Of a stretch of DNA of 64,000 bases, positions 53,401 through 59,718 are shown piece by piece; position 1 is the stretch's first letter; each line of letters opens with the position of its first letter. The DNA is from Callaeas wilsoni. Taxonomy: Eukaryota > Chordata > Aves > Passeriformes > Callaeidae. The translations under genes were made by a program, and so were the position numbers. A model generated the notes under the pieces. It worked only from the letters and a program-made list of their open reading frames with translations, did not search any database and was not told where the DNA came from. Location of the stretch: positions 186,001 through 250,000 of the forward strand of contig VWPU01006262.1 in assembly GCA_013398955.1 (NCBI GenBank). The letters run 5' to 3'.

Positions 53401-56400
53401 ACAACTTTCTGAAATCGCTATGATCATGCAAAAGACAGCAAAGAATGACATGCAGCCTTTCTGCATGACAAAACCAAAACCAAACCCCCCCAAAAAAACC
53501 AAATCTCCTAAAAACACAAACAAACAAAAACCCAAAAGAACAAACAAAACAAAACAAACAAAAAAAACCAACCCAAAAAAATCAAATCAGAAAACCAAGA
53601 AAACCTCATTCCACGGGGACTCCTGTACATCGCAAATAGCTTTTTTTAGGCTTAGTAGCATCACGTATGATATCAAGTATTCAAGGTCCTCTTGCTGAGA
53701 CATTAGGACCCACCTACTCTGAGTGCTTTTATACCCCCTCCTGTGTGAGAAAACCAAACATGTCTGCACAGGAACCCTTGGTTAGTAAGCAATAGCCCTG
53801 CATCTGTCTAAGACTAAAGGGGAAACCTCCATGAGCTCCTTTGGGCATTGGGGCTTCCTTATGAACGTCAGCCACCGAAAACCCAAACACAAGATGCATA
53901 TCCAAGAGAATTTGTACTACAGTCAATCATGAGGCTTAGATCTTCTCAGGGCATGTAATCAAGGATGAAATACACCTCAGAACTGCCATTCCTGGGTGCA
54001 TGTTGTACTTTGCTTCTTGGGCAATAAGAGAAATTAGTTTTACTTAAATAAATCTAAAAAGATTGCATGCAAGGAAAATGATGGTTGCAGCCTGAAGTAC
54101 AAAACAATGTCTCTCCATAGTCTGAATACCAACTGCAATAGCAAATTTCTCGTGTCATCTTTCCAACTGTGAAGAAAATTTTTGAAGCTTCAAAGGAATC
54201 TCATAATAGTGACAGCCTAATATTTTATTTGTCACATCACCAACGTGAGAGTTAAGAGACTAAGACAGACTTTTCAAGCCTGAGTTGAAGGAGTATTTCA
54301 TATTTGACACCTAAGGAGAATCTGACCAATTTTAAGCAGTGGCTATAAAGGTTAATACTGCACAAATAAAAAACTAGTTGCTCCAACTGCTGAGGGTCTT
54401 GAAGTCCAAACATACTTCCTGATTTGACTGATAACAGCTAATTAAACAAATACTGTGAAATAACTAGGAAAATACGTAAAGTAAAAGAAGCCTTGTCTAA
54501 GTTCTTGGTTAGCCTTTGGTTCCTTGACTGACATAGGGAACAAGGGGAGGAACAGCATTCATTCTCCCTAGGTCAAACTGGGCAGACTGGGGAAATGGTG
54601 AACCCTTCTGGTCACTTTAGACTGGCAGGAGAGGAAACGGGTTAATCTCAGCTCTACTGGTCTTTCATGTTTTAGAGGCATCACGAAGATGAACATAATG
54701 AGAGAGGTGATGGACGACAAGAGCAGCTGAAGAAGATGACTTTGTTTACTGCCTCACTTCCTCCTCCTCCGACGAATTTTTGAGTTTCTTTAGAAAACAG
54801 ATTAGAAGAGTTCAAGGGTGATCTCTTACACAGTCAAGTAACTCTCACTCCAGTGTTACAACTGCTTCATCACACACACCCCACCCTTACTAAGGGAAAC
54901 AAAGTGGGAAGACTTGGAGAGCTGCTTACAAGATACTGGCTCTGGTTTAAGTTGCTTTCATGGTTTCTTTCTATACTTGATGATAACATAAAAAGAAAAA
55001 AGTAGAAAATCTGCAAAAGTAACCACACTAACTACTGATTTCTTAGTATTTTAAACAGACTATTTTAACCTTTACTTTTTTTTAATTTTAATTACTTTCT
55101 TTAGGAAACATTGTGTCATTTTGAAGACTAAATTCCCCTTGTAACTATTGTTACCACTTAAATCAACAATCCAAAATCTCCAAACACTCAAGAGAAAAAT
55201 ACCAAGGACAAAGAGAAAAAAAAAAACAAGAATAGAAGAAACTCCTTGCACAAACCAGAAATATGTTCATTGCCTGGTATACTCCTTCAGTTCCATTAAG
55301 CTAACAAAGAAAGAAGCCATGCTCAGCTCAAAAACACCATCTCCACATTACTTTTCAACCATTGCCATTTAAGGGCTAAAAAATAAACTAAAAAAATGAA
55401 ATTAAGAATGTTTATTACCAAAATTACTCACTTTTTACTTTCTAATTTTTAAACTGATACCGACAGAAAACACCAAGAACACTGGCCCTATGAGTCTCAT
55501 GAAATGACTTGCAAAAGTCACATTAGCTTGAAATATTCCCTCATGTGATATAGACACATTGGATTCAGTGTCTCCACAGAGAGAAATCATGTCTGGGGTT
55601 TTGTTTTAAATTAGCTTTCAGATGACCGAGTGAAACTTTACAAAATCAATAAACTGAGATTCAATCCATGTAACTATAATATGTATTTGTTTGTTAAATA
55701 GTTATCATATGTACTACAATAAACTGTAATTATTACATGTACAGAAATCATACACAATCTAAGGTAGGAACATTATATTTTTCAAACTGCATTGACACGA
55801 CTGCAAATGTCCATGAAATACCTTAAAACTCCTTCAGTCCAAGCGCTCTCCGTATTTGTTCTTTCATTATCTACCTCAAAATTTAAAACACAGCAACCCA
55901 CACCTGTCAGAGAAGTCAGTCTGATCAGTTTTCCTCACTAAAGATGGAATAGAGCAGCGATCCAGACAATGCACACCAGGAACAGCGTTCTCCCCTACTG
56001 CCAAGTAATTGCCTCTTTCTCAGAACAGAGCAACATGTGCCAAGACCACAGGCATACAGAACATGGACTCTGGAAGTTACAGAGTAGACTAAGAGGACCT
56101 GAATTTACACCAGTGATAAAGAACTGCGTAGGGCTTCATTGAAACTGCAGGGGTGGCAGTTCACAGGACAATTTACCTGAGCTGTTCCAGATATTCTGGC
56201 ATTAGCCACAGCCCCGCACTTCAGCAGCCGATACAGTCAAAAAGACTGGCTTTATCTTAAGGTAAAACCTCTTTATTTTGCATACAGTGACTAAAGGGCA
56301 GGCTGCATGGACCCTCTGGTTTGAGAGACAAAAGACTGGTCTCCCTCAGGAAGAGTTGCTGAAGGGTGGACCTTTCTTCTAGGAGCTACCATATCAGAAT

Positions 56401-59400
56401 CATGAGAAAACAAAGCTGACATCTTGAAAATTTCCAAGCAATACACACATCCTGGGAGGGTCTCAGAAAGGATATTCCTGGTTTCCTGTACCAACAGTGG
56501 TATCTGGGCAGGCACCAGAGGGCACGTAAGGGTGGCAGGAAGTCTGAGGACAGGATAAGGCAAAGAAAGGCTGGCAAAGAGCTGAGCCAACACAACAATG
56601 CTTCCCAAAACAGGAGGGGGAATAATATACGTTCATGAGCTTAAATCTTCTCACTCTCCAATCATCCAGTAATATATATGACAGGTATAGGCAGCATTTA
56701 AGAGCATATAGGAACAGGTATATGTGTTCATATAAGAATCATTAACTAAACCTAGGATTCAAGAGCAAGCAGTTACACATGAGAAGCAGCAGTAAATTAT
56801 TTGCTTTGTCAAGTCAAAAAGACAGAAGCAAGGAATTGTCCTTGGCAAATACAAGCCAACACACGATCTACTGACATTCAGCATCCCCTTCCTCTCAAGT
56901 CACCCTACAGAGTTCGTCACTTGAACTTATTTCCTAAAATAAAAATAACAGTATTTAAGGATCTTACTAATTGGCACATGAAATATTTTTGAAACTTGGG
57001 TGGTGGGGTAAACACAAAGGTTGATTTTATTTTAGTATAAGTACTTCTTATCCTAAAAGAAGTTCTTTCATGTGCAACGTTTGACAAACAAATTTAGATG
57101 CCACATTAATATTTAAAAGGAAGTATTCTCAGTTCAATGCTGAAAGCATCTGAAGATTCAGCTTCATGATTTATTAAAAAAATCTTAAAAGGCCATGAAC
57201 ATATTTTCACTGGAAGCAGCTGCTCTTAAGGCTACAGAACTAAAACTTACAGGATGCAAAACATGACATATCATTACCTCAGATTTCAACAGTAAAGATC
57301 TAAATAACAGTATAATTTAAAAAAAAAAAATTAATCAACTATAAGACAAGATTATGATCTTTCTAAATCATTGCTTTCTACTTAGCCATAATGAACAGAA
57401 GCCCATCCCACTGAACAGAAAAATGCCATTATATACAGAAAATAAGAATCAAAGGAACAGTGATCATCAGCTTTACCTAAGACTTATTAAATTTGAAGTA
57501 AAAAAATGACATGTTGATGACTTGGTTATGGTTTACTGTTTTTGAATAAACACTTGGGAGAGAATTACACGGCAAACAACTGAGAGAGAACGACTGATCA
57601 ATTCTCTTGGTTTAAAAAATAATTCTGTTTATTTAATCCTTAACTTGGCCCTAGAGGATTCAAATTACAGCCATTTTGGTTTGGTTTGGGGGGTTCTTTT
57701 GGCAGTACTTTAGTACTTTAACCTAGCTTAACACTGCTACATTACACTCCTTTATGACTGAAATTGAGGCCAGAAATTAATGATTTACCACAATTTGAGA
57801 AATCAAGTCAAACAATACTTGGTACCATTAAGTTAAATTCAAGAATTTAAGAACCTTATCAGTTTCCACACCTGAATTTACCATTTCATTAATAAACACT
57901 CCTTCACGTATACGTATTAAGACAAAAACATGATGTTGCATTCTACAATACACAGTCATATTTCTGGGTGTTGATATGGACATAGGTTATTATTCATACT
58001 TTGACATTGTAGAGTTACACAGTTCTTGATACATCTGTGCAAGTCCCCTTTAAATGTGGTATTAATTGCAGATTAATTGAAGAAACTAGATTCTATTTTT
58101 AAGAATGGATTATGCATTATGTTTGTAAATTCAGTTTAAAAGAATACTTAAGAAGTAAATTTTCTCTGTGTAAATACTTCAGTAAACCATTAACTCTCTC
58201 CAAACACCAATCATTATGTTGATTCCAACACTGCAAATGAAACTAGTAGGAGTCATAGACCAGGCTGGCAACTACACAGAGAAGTATTTTCTAAGGTTTC
58301 TTTAGTTTTTTTATGCTGTTTGCTTGGGGGTTTTTTAATTGCACAGAAATTCAATGATCTTTTTCACAGTTATGAATATTTTGCTGAAAGTCTTTGCAAA
58401 ATATTTACTTTCAACTTATCTCAAGGGTAACAGTATGACTGTAACTACATGCCACCTACAACTGGGTCTTCTAGAGGTACTCGCTATTTTTCTGTTAAAG
58501 TGGAAATCTTTGTAATGAAAGGAATGAAAATCTATTTAAGACTAGAAATACAGAGCGGTTTCTACATCTTTTTCACTCTCATGCTATAAACCTAAATCCT
58601 GGCTCAAAGTAATCCTGTCTTCAGAAGAAATTCTGACAAACATAGTTGACTGACATATGCTATGCCTCAAGCATTCAGCTAATTTGATAGTTTTGCAAAA
58701 ATAAACCTTTGCATTATTGTAACTACTGGCTAAATTGAACTGGTACCTTTTTATAGCCTATCTTCCTTCACAAAAAGAAGCCTGTAAGACTATATTCTAC
58801 AACTACGACCAGAACTGAACTTGAATGTATTTGTAGATATGCTTTTCCTGTTGTTTAAATTACTACATTTGCAATTTCAGAAAAATCTCAAAAAACATTA
58901 TTCCTCTTCTAGTTAACAGTGCTTCATGTTGAAGTGGTCTCACTACTTTACGATTATTTTGACAGAAATATATTTTAACTGGATTTGATTCCTTCTTCTC
59001 AGAGCAACAAATCGGTACACTTTCCTATCAGGAGAGATCCTCCTTTGACACTGCAAGAACCATATACATCAAGTGAAAAATGCATAATTCCTCATTTTAT
59101 TTCACTTTAGACTTTTTTCCAATTTGTATTTAAACTCTGGATCAGTTTCGGAGTCTCTATAAATTCAAGCTGTTCCAAATGAATAGCATAGAGCTTTACA
59201 AGAAGCACCTCAGAAGTGTAACTTTAAAAAGTGTCACCAGTTCAAACTCCCCACCTTTCTGAGGATGGCCAGGAGAGAAAGCACTGCTAAGAGCTTTGCA
59301 TCAGGTTTCCACAGGGTGGGGAAATAGAAATATGCCCCTCAAGCCAGTCCAGCACGGGCTGCTCACTCCATATTTGTTTCTTCCCACCACTGAATAGGTT

Positions 59401-59718
59401 CTACATTATGAACTCAACACATCTAAAGCCTGAAATTATTACAATTCAAACAAAAAGTAGTTTTTTGAAGTCTACTGAGTACTTCTTCAGACAAAAACTG
59501 ACAAGAGGAAATACCAAGGGCATTCAGCTATTAAATGTAAAACTGCTGGCAATTGTACCTCCCATCAGCATCCCTTCCAGTCTTACCTGGTAGATATCAG
59601 AAAGGCTGCTGCTTCCTGAATCACTAGTGATGCTACATCCTGAGTGACTAGATGAAACGTGGGTCACCTGTGGGTGGAGACTGTCAGTAAGGTGCAGCTT
59701 TGTGAAATCTGCAGGAAG
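14471..59718 (-). CDS. RAPGEF2: RAPGEF2 spliced coding region (5' end beyond window)
   Basis: Rap guanine nucleotide exchange factor 2 exchanges GDP for GTP on Rap1/Rap2 at membranes and junctions. It acts in cell adhesion, neuronal migration and Rap-MAPK signalling. Twenty-three coding exons, all with GT/AG borders and matching phases, join to 4413 nt (1470 residues plus TAA). In-window residue ranges: Ser-rich N-terminus 1-44; acidic linker about 64-75; cNMP-binding-like domain about 104-230; REM about 245-345; PDZ about 355-445; RA domain about 585-665; RasGEF about 690-910; Ser/Pro-rich tail 911-1470 with a DSGRGS degron, PPGY and PPDY motifs and C-terminal EQVSAV. The order and residues match vertebrate RAPGEF2, and RAPGEF6 is the only close alternative. 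The shared initiator exon (or the longer alternative N-terminal exons) is not between 59719 and 64000, so the model is 5'-partial. No frameshift or premature stop was seen. Confidence 0.97.
14497..15646 (-). other. RAPGEF2: RAPGEF2 last intron
   Basis: Intron between exons 22 and 23, with donor GTAAAT and acceptor TTTGCAG. I see no repeat or RNA gene in it. Reading through the donor would add GKFLVVRL and a stop, so retention would remove the PDZ ligand. Confidence 0.85.
15647..15952 (-). CDS. RAPGEF2: RAPGEF2 in-window exon 22: PPxY-bearing tail
   Basis: 306 nt, phase-consistent, acceptor CTGCAG and donor GTAAAT. It encodes a Pro-rich tail beginning [17 protein letters not shown]. Two WW-domain ligands are visible: PPGY at 15903-15914 and PPDY at 15837-15848. 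The PY motifs of mammalian RAPGEF2 (CNrasGEF) are known to recruit the ubiquitin ligase NEDD4. The end reads SQGFSTEED before the final acidic/PDZ-ligand exon. Confidence 0.96.
15953..18848 (-). other. RAPGEF2: RAPGEF2 intron 21-22
   Basis: The intron contains the probable plus-strand LTR at about 18402-18655. The rest is AT-rich unique-looking sequence in which I recognise nothing. Confidence 0.8.
18402..18655 (+). mobile_element. Probable solo LTR, antisense to RAPGEF2
   Basis: On the plus strand the order is that of a retroviral LTR: CCAAT box (about 18500), TATAAA (about 18541), AATAAA (about 18579), then an unusually GC-rich U5-like end beginning TTCGTTTCCTCGCTCTGAC and running to CCCACAAGACA. 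The jump in composition at about 18590 within AT-rich intron supports an inserted element. A 7-bp AACAATA lies on both sides (18395-18401 and 18653-18659). It could be a target duplication, but the ends it implies do not show a clean TG...CA, so both boundaries are tentative. No retroviral gene is adjacent. Confidence 0.5.
18849..19408 (-). CDS. RAPGEF2: RAPGEF2 in-window exon 21: degron-bearing Ser-rich tail
   Basis: This is the largest coding exon (560 nt), with acceptor ATCCAG and donor GTAAGT. It encodes a low-complexity Ser/Gly/Asp-rich stretch starting [17 protein letters not shown]. The DSGRGS motif at 19273-19290 matches the DSGxxS phosphodegron consensus. It corresponds to the human Ser1244/Ser1248 region reported to be phosphorylated and bound by beta-TrCP, leading to RAPGEF2 degradation. 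The [13 protein letters not shown] block near the 3' end is also characteristic of the gene. Confidence 0.96.
19511..19586 (+). mobile_element. CR1 LINE 3' tail fragment
   Basis: The plus strand reads TGGGTTGGACTAGGTAACC, then AAAGGTCCC, and ends ATTCTATGATTCTATGG, the diagnostic CR1 3' terminus with its octamer repeats. Only about 75 bp is present, so this is a severely 5'-truncated copy lying antisense to the gene. Confidence 0.85.
20360..20384. repeat. A homopolymer (24 bases) ending in N
   Basis: Twenty-four A residues are followed by a single N, the only ambiguous base seen in the window. This looks like an unresolved homopolymer length rather than a scaffold gap. The sequence on both sides is ordinary intron. 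Confidence 0.9.
21014..21239 (-). CDS. RAPGEF2: RAPGEF2 in-window exon 20: Ser-rich regulatory tail
   Basis: 226 nt, acceptor TTTGCAG, donor GTAAGA. It encodes a Ser-rich segment with [20 protein letters not shown] and, after it, [24 protein letters not shown] resembles a basophilic kinase site. The exon ends at EPDQYSLG. No folded domain is apparent. Confidence 0.96.
21240..23296 (-). other. RAPGEF2: RAPGEF2 intron 19-20
   Basis: Apart from an (AAAC)n microsatellite at 22616-22636 I see nothing identifiable in this AT-rich intron. Confidence 0.75.
22616..22636. repeat. (AAAC)n microsatellite
   Basis: About five AAAC units in intron 19-20. Confidence 0.85.
23297..23449 (-). CDS. RAPGEF2: RAPGEF2 in-window exon 19: SP-rich tail
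   Basis: 153 nt, acceptor CTAAAG, donor GTAGTA. It encodes [20 protein letters not shown], then [10 protein letters not shown] and a [13 protein letters not shown] run rich in Ser-Pro/Thr-Pro sites, which are candidate proline-directed kinase targets. The borders agree in phase with exons 18 and 20. Confidence 0.96.
23450..25210 (-). other. RAPGEF2: RAPGEF2 intron 18-19
   Basis: Nothing recognised in this AT-rich intron. The open frames in it are short and have no splice support. Confidence 0.75.
25211..25393 (-). CDS. RAPGEF2: RAPGEF2 in-window exon 18: basic, short poly-Gln tail segment
   Basis: 183 nt, acceptor TGCAAAG, donor GTACGT. It encodes [20 protein letters not shown], then a short glutamine run (VQQQQHK, four consecutive CAG codons), and ends [14 protein letters not shown]. 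From memory the mammalian counterpart is longer and mixes Gln and Pro here, so this is one of the more length-variable parts of the protein. Confidence 0.95.
26212..26435 (-). CDS. RAPGEF2: RAPGEF2 in-window exon 17: helical segment after RasGEF domain
   Basis: 224 nt, acceptor CTCCAG, donor GTGAGC. It encodes [19 protein letters not shown], the basic KKRVRRSSF block, and the charged helix [20 protein letters not shown], which completes the region following the catalytic core. RRSSF fits a PKA/basophilic kinase consensus. The preceding 818-nt intron (25394-26211) separates it from exon 18 and shows no repeat. Confidence 0.96.
26436..27481 (-). other. RAPGEF2: RAPGEF2 intron 16-17
   Basis: Intron downstream of the 24-nt microexon. 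No repeat or RNA gene was recognised. Confidence 0.75.
27482..27505 (-). CDS. RAPGEF2: RAPGEF2 in-window exon 16: 24-nt microexon
   Basis: 24 nt between acceptor CTCACTTGCAG and donor GTAAGT. It encodes KKKWRSL plus split Arg and Gly codons at its two ends. It is a multiple of three, and its flanking exons 15 and 17 join in frame without it (AG from exon 15 plus G from exon 17 still gives Arg), so it can act as a cassette that adds or drops eight residues. The vertebrate protein carries the same KKKWRSLG block, which supports the exon. It is too short to be found by ORF length. Confidence 0.95.
28115..28238 (-). CDS. RAPGEF2: RAPGEF2 in-window exon 15: C-terminal RasGEF domain
   Basis: 124 nt, acceptor GATTGTAG, donor GTAAGT. 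It encodes [20 protein letters not shown], then [20 protein letters not shown], the end of the CDC25-homology fold. [13 protein letters not shown] is the typical last-helix motif of RapGEFs. The 609-nt intron before exon 16 has no recognised element. Confidence 0.97.
28319..28530 (-). CDS. RAPGEF2: RAPGEF2 in-window exon 14: RasGEF catalytic core
   Basis: 212 nt, acceptor TTTCAAG, donor GTAAAG. It includes [20 protein letters not shown], then [17 protein letters not shown] and [20 protein letters not shown]. The P-x-I-P-(L/F) block followed by a [10 protein letters not shown] motif is characteristic of the catalytic site of Ras/Rap GEFs (the helical-hairpin region that opens the switch of Rap). 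Only 80 nt separates it from exon 15. Confidence 0.97.
28531..30076 (-). other. RAPGEF2: RAPGEF2 intron 13-14
   Basis: No identifiable repeat beyond short AT-rich runs and a G/T-rich stretch near 29468-29500. Confidence 0.75.
30077..30460 (-). CDS. RAPGEF2: RAPGEF2 in-window exon 13: N-terminal RasGEF domain
   Basis: 384 nt, acceptor TTTGCAG, donor GTACTG (weaker than its neighbours). It encodes [20 protein letters not shown], then a Leu-rich helix with [20 protein letters not shown], where the CDC25 fold begins (Glu-Leu-Phe-Arg followed by [11 protein letters not shown]). It ends with [20 protein letters not shown], the conserved cysteine-containing stretch of RasGEFs. This is the most conserved part of the protein. 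Confidence 0.97.
30709..30949 (-). CDS. RAPGEF2: RAPGEF2 in-window exon 12: Ras-association domain
   Basis: 241 nt, acceptor TTCCAG, donor GTAAGA. It encodes [20 protein letters not shown], then [40 protein letters not shown] and [14 protein letters not shown]. This has the ubiquitin-like RA-domain pattern of basic beta-strands followed by the helix TTAKEVV and an RRLPD turn. In mammals it binds Rap1-GTP and gives positive feedback and membrane recruitment. A 248-nt intron separates it from exon 13. Confidence 0.97.
30950..35393 (-). other. RAPGEF2: RAPGEF2 intron 11-12
   Basis: About 4.4 kb of AT-rich intron. I see no LINE, LTR or RNA gene in it, only short A runs. Confidence 0.75.
35394..35551 (-). 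CDS. RAPGEF2: RAPGEF2 in-window exon 11: linker before RA domain
   Basis: 158 nt, acceptor GATGCAG, donor GTAAGG. It completes the Asn codon split from exon 10 and reads [20 protein letters not shown], then [20 protein letters not shown] and [12 protein letters not shown]. It is a flexible Ser-rich linker between the PDZ-proximal region and the RA domain, with no domain of its own. Confidence 0.96.
35552..40001 (-). other. RAPGEF2: RAPGEF2 intron 10-11
   Basis: About 4.45 kb. The only repeat I recognise is the (AAAC)n at 39534-39559. Open frames inside it lack splice or family support. Confidence 0.75.
39534..39559. repeat. (AAAC)n microsatellite
   Basis: About six AAAC units in intron 10-11. 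Confidence 0.85.
40002..40248 (-). CDS. RAPGEF2: RAPGEF2 in-window exon 10: basic linker after PDZ
   Basis: 247 nt, acceptor TGTGCAG, donor GTGAGT. It starts [20 protein letters not shown], followed by [20 protein letters not shown] and [20 protein letters not shown], and ends [27 protein letters not shown] resembles a basophilic kinase site. No known fold is evident beyond the PDZ-adjacent helix. Confidence 0.97.
40249..42439 (-). other. RAPGEF2: RAPGEF2 intron 9-10
   Basis: The intron contains an 18-base A run (41678-41695). A minus-strand open frame at 40418-40660 has no exon borders fitting the gene. Nothing else was recognised. Confidence 0.75.
41678..41695. repeat. A homopolymer
   Basis: Eighteen consecutive A in an intron. 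It could be a relic of a poly(A) tail, but no retroelement is visible beside it. Confidence 0.85.
42440..42548 (-). CDS. RAPGEF2: RAPGEF2 in-window exon 9: second half of PDZ domain
   Basis: 109 nt, acceptor ATTTTAG, donor GTAAGT. It encodes [20 protein letters not shown] then [28 protein letters not shown] followed by an amphipathic helix (KAMEILRNN) and a final strand (LSITVKTN) is the standard PDZ C-terminal half. Confidence 0.97.
42653..42856 (-). CDS. RAPGEF2: RAPGEF2 in-window exon 8: REM end and first half of PDZ domain
   Basis: 204 nt, acceptor CTTGTAG, donor GTATGT. It encodes [20 protein letters not shown], then [20 protein letters not shown] and [20 protein letters not shown], ending [16 protein letters not shown] is the carboxylate-binding GLGF-type loop of the PDZ domain (G-F-G-I-F here) and AGLKRGDQ its conserved turn. 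Only 104 nt separates it from exon 9. Confidence 0.97.
42948..43055 (-). CDS. RAPGEF2: RAPGEF2 in-window exon 7: REM domain
   Basis: 108 nt (36 whole codons), acceptor TTTTCAG, donor GTAAGA. It encodes [20 protein letters not shown] then [16 protein letters not shown]. The helix pattern [11 protein letters not shown] is typical of the Ras exchanger motif that buttresses the catalytic domain. It is 91 nt upstream of exon 8. Confidence 0.97.
43056..46055 (-). other. RAPGEF2: RAPGEF2 intron 6-7
   Basis: About 3 kb. The stretch near 44680-44960 is less AT-rich than the rest but matches nothing I recognise. No element was called. Confidence 0.7.
46056..46220 (-). CDS. RAPGEF2: RAPGEF2 in-window exon 6: REM domain start
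   Basis: 165 nt (55 codons), acceptor TCAATAG, donor GTTAAA. It encodes [20 protein letters not shown], then [20 protein letters not shown] and [27 protein letters not shown] text is the hallmark of the RasGEF N-terminal (REM) motif. The donor departs from GTAAGT more than the other donors of the gene. Confidence 0.96.
46598..46750 (-). CDS. RAPGEF2: RAPGEF2 in-window exon 5: end of cNMP-like domain to REM
   Basis: 153 nt (51 codons), acceptor TTTCCAG, donor GTAAAA. It encodes [20 protein letters not shown], then [20 protein letters not shown] and [11 protein letters not shown]. It finishes the cyclic-nucleotide-binding-like fold ([13 protein letters not shown]) and leads into the exchanger motif. 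Confidence 0.97.
46751..48382 (-). other. RAPGEF2: RAPGEF2 intron 4-5
   Basis: No identifiable element in this 1.6 kb intron. Confidence 0.75.
48383..48541 (-). CDS. RAPGEF2: RAPGEF2 in-window exon 4: cNMP-binding-like domain core
   Basis: 159 nt (53 codons), acceptor TTTGTAG, donor GTAGAG. It encodes [20 protein letters not shown], then [20 protein letters not shown] and [13 protein letters not shown]. The [11 protein letters not shown] strand pair and the G-N-S-F-G turn match the cNMP fold. However, the canonical cAMP-contacting Arg/Glu motif (FGE...RAA) is absent: FGV is followed by SPT. This fits the reported lack of high-affinity cAMP binding in this family. Confidence 0.97.
48959..48977. 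repeat. T homopolymer close to exon 3
   Basis: Nineteen T on the plus strand, so a 19-A run in the sense transcript about 90 nt inside intron 3-4, followed by further A-rich sequence. Confidence 0.85.
49065..49201 (-). CDS. RAPGEF2: RAPGEF2 in-window exon 3: start of cNMP-binding-like domain
   Basis: 137 nt, acceptor CTTCAG, donor GTCAGT. It encodes [20 protein letters not shown], then [20 protein letters not shown] and [18 protein letters not shown] followed by [11 protein letters not shown] is the first helix and strands of a cyclic-nucleotide-binding-like domain, also present in RAPGEF6. Confidence 0.97.
49928..50325 (-). mobile_element. CR1 LINE 3' fragment
   Basis: The plus strand carries diverged CR1 blocks in reverse orientation: ACACCTCTCTGGACAACCTC, CTCTTGTCCTCTCACTGGGC, GAAGACTCTGGCTCCATC, GAGATCCCCTGAATCTTCTC and CATGCTGAACAGCCCCAAGC, then GATGCTCTAGTCCCTTAATC. 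These match the 3' half of a chicken-type CR1 (antisense of its ORF2 end). The copy is about 400 bp, old, and in the same sense as RAPGEF2. Confidence 0.8.
50759..50792. repeat. (TG)n(TA)n microsatellite
   Basis: TGTGTGTG runs into TATATATA with one GTACG interruption, about 140 nt inside intron 2-3 (50759-50792). Confidence 0.85.
50934..51111 (-). CDS. RAPGEF2: RAPGEF2 in-window exon 2: acidic N-terminal linker
   Basis: 178 nt, acceptor AATTAG, donor GTAAGT. It encodes [20 protein letters not shown], then [20 protein letters not shown] and [19 protein letters not shown]. An acidic run (SEDDDDEED) precedes [17 protein letters not shown], a helical segment before the cyclic-nucleotide-like domain. 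Confidence 0.97.
52461..52531. repeat. G/T-rich low-complexity tract
   Basis: About 70 bases made almost only of G and T on the plus strand, with (GTT)n in its middle. Similar in composition to the reverse complement of the A/C tract 1 kb away. Confidence 0.8.
53470..53606. repeat. A/C-rich low-complexity tract
   Basis: About 135 bases nearly free of G and T, with recurring AAAC, AACC and CCAAA words. It creates a spurious 107-codon open frame full of Lys, Asn, Pro and Thr on the plus strand. Confidence 0.85.
59587..59718 (-). CDS. RAPGEF2: RAPGEF2 in-window exon 1: Ser-rich N-terminus
   Basis: 132 nt (44 codons), acceptor CTATAG, donor GTAAGA. It encodes [20 protein letters not shown], then [20 protein letters not shown] and DIYQ. 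A second DSGxxS-like motif (DSGSSS) sits at 59605-59622. In the known protein this exon follows a short initiator exon, or longer alternative exons with another cNMP-like domain; none of these is visible up to 64000. Confidence 0.96.

Larger units (their letters stand above)
51112..59586 (-). other. RAPGEF2: RAPGEF2 intron 1-2, largest in window
   Basis: About 8.5 kb. It carries a G/T-rich tract (52461-52531) and an A/C-rich tract (53470-53606). Shorter G/T stretches lie near 53200 and 57678. Otherwise AT-rich. I recognise no LINE, LTR, exon or RNA gene; a less AT-rich patch near 54490-54780 is unexplained. Confidence 0.75.

Noticed and set aside
53375..53698. 107-codon plus-strand open frame
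   Set aside because: It is the translation of the A/C-rich tract (Lys/Asn/Pro/Thr only) and has no gene support.
30950..59586. Intronic pentanucleotide repeat like the TTTTA/TTTCA expansion of human RAPGEF2 (familial adult myoclonic epilepsy type 7)
   Set aside because: No tandem TTTTA or TTTCA array was seen in any intron on either strand. The human expansion arises in primate-specific repeat sequence, so none is expected in a bird.
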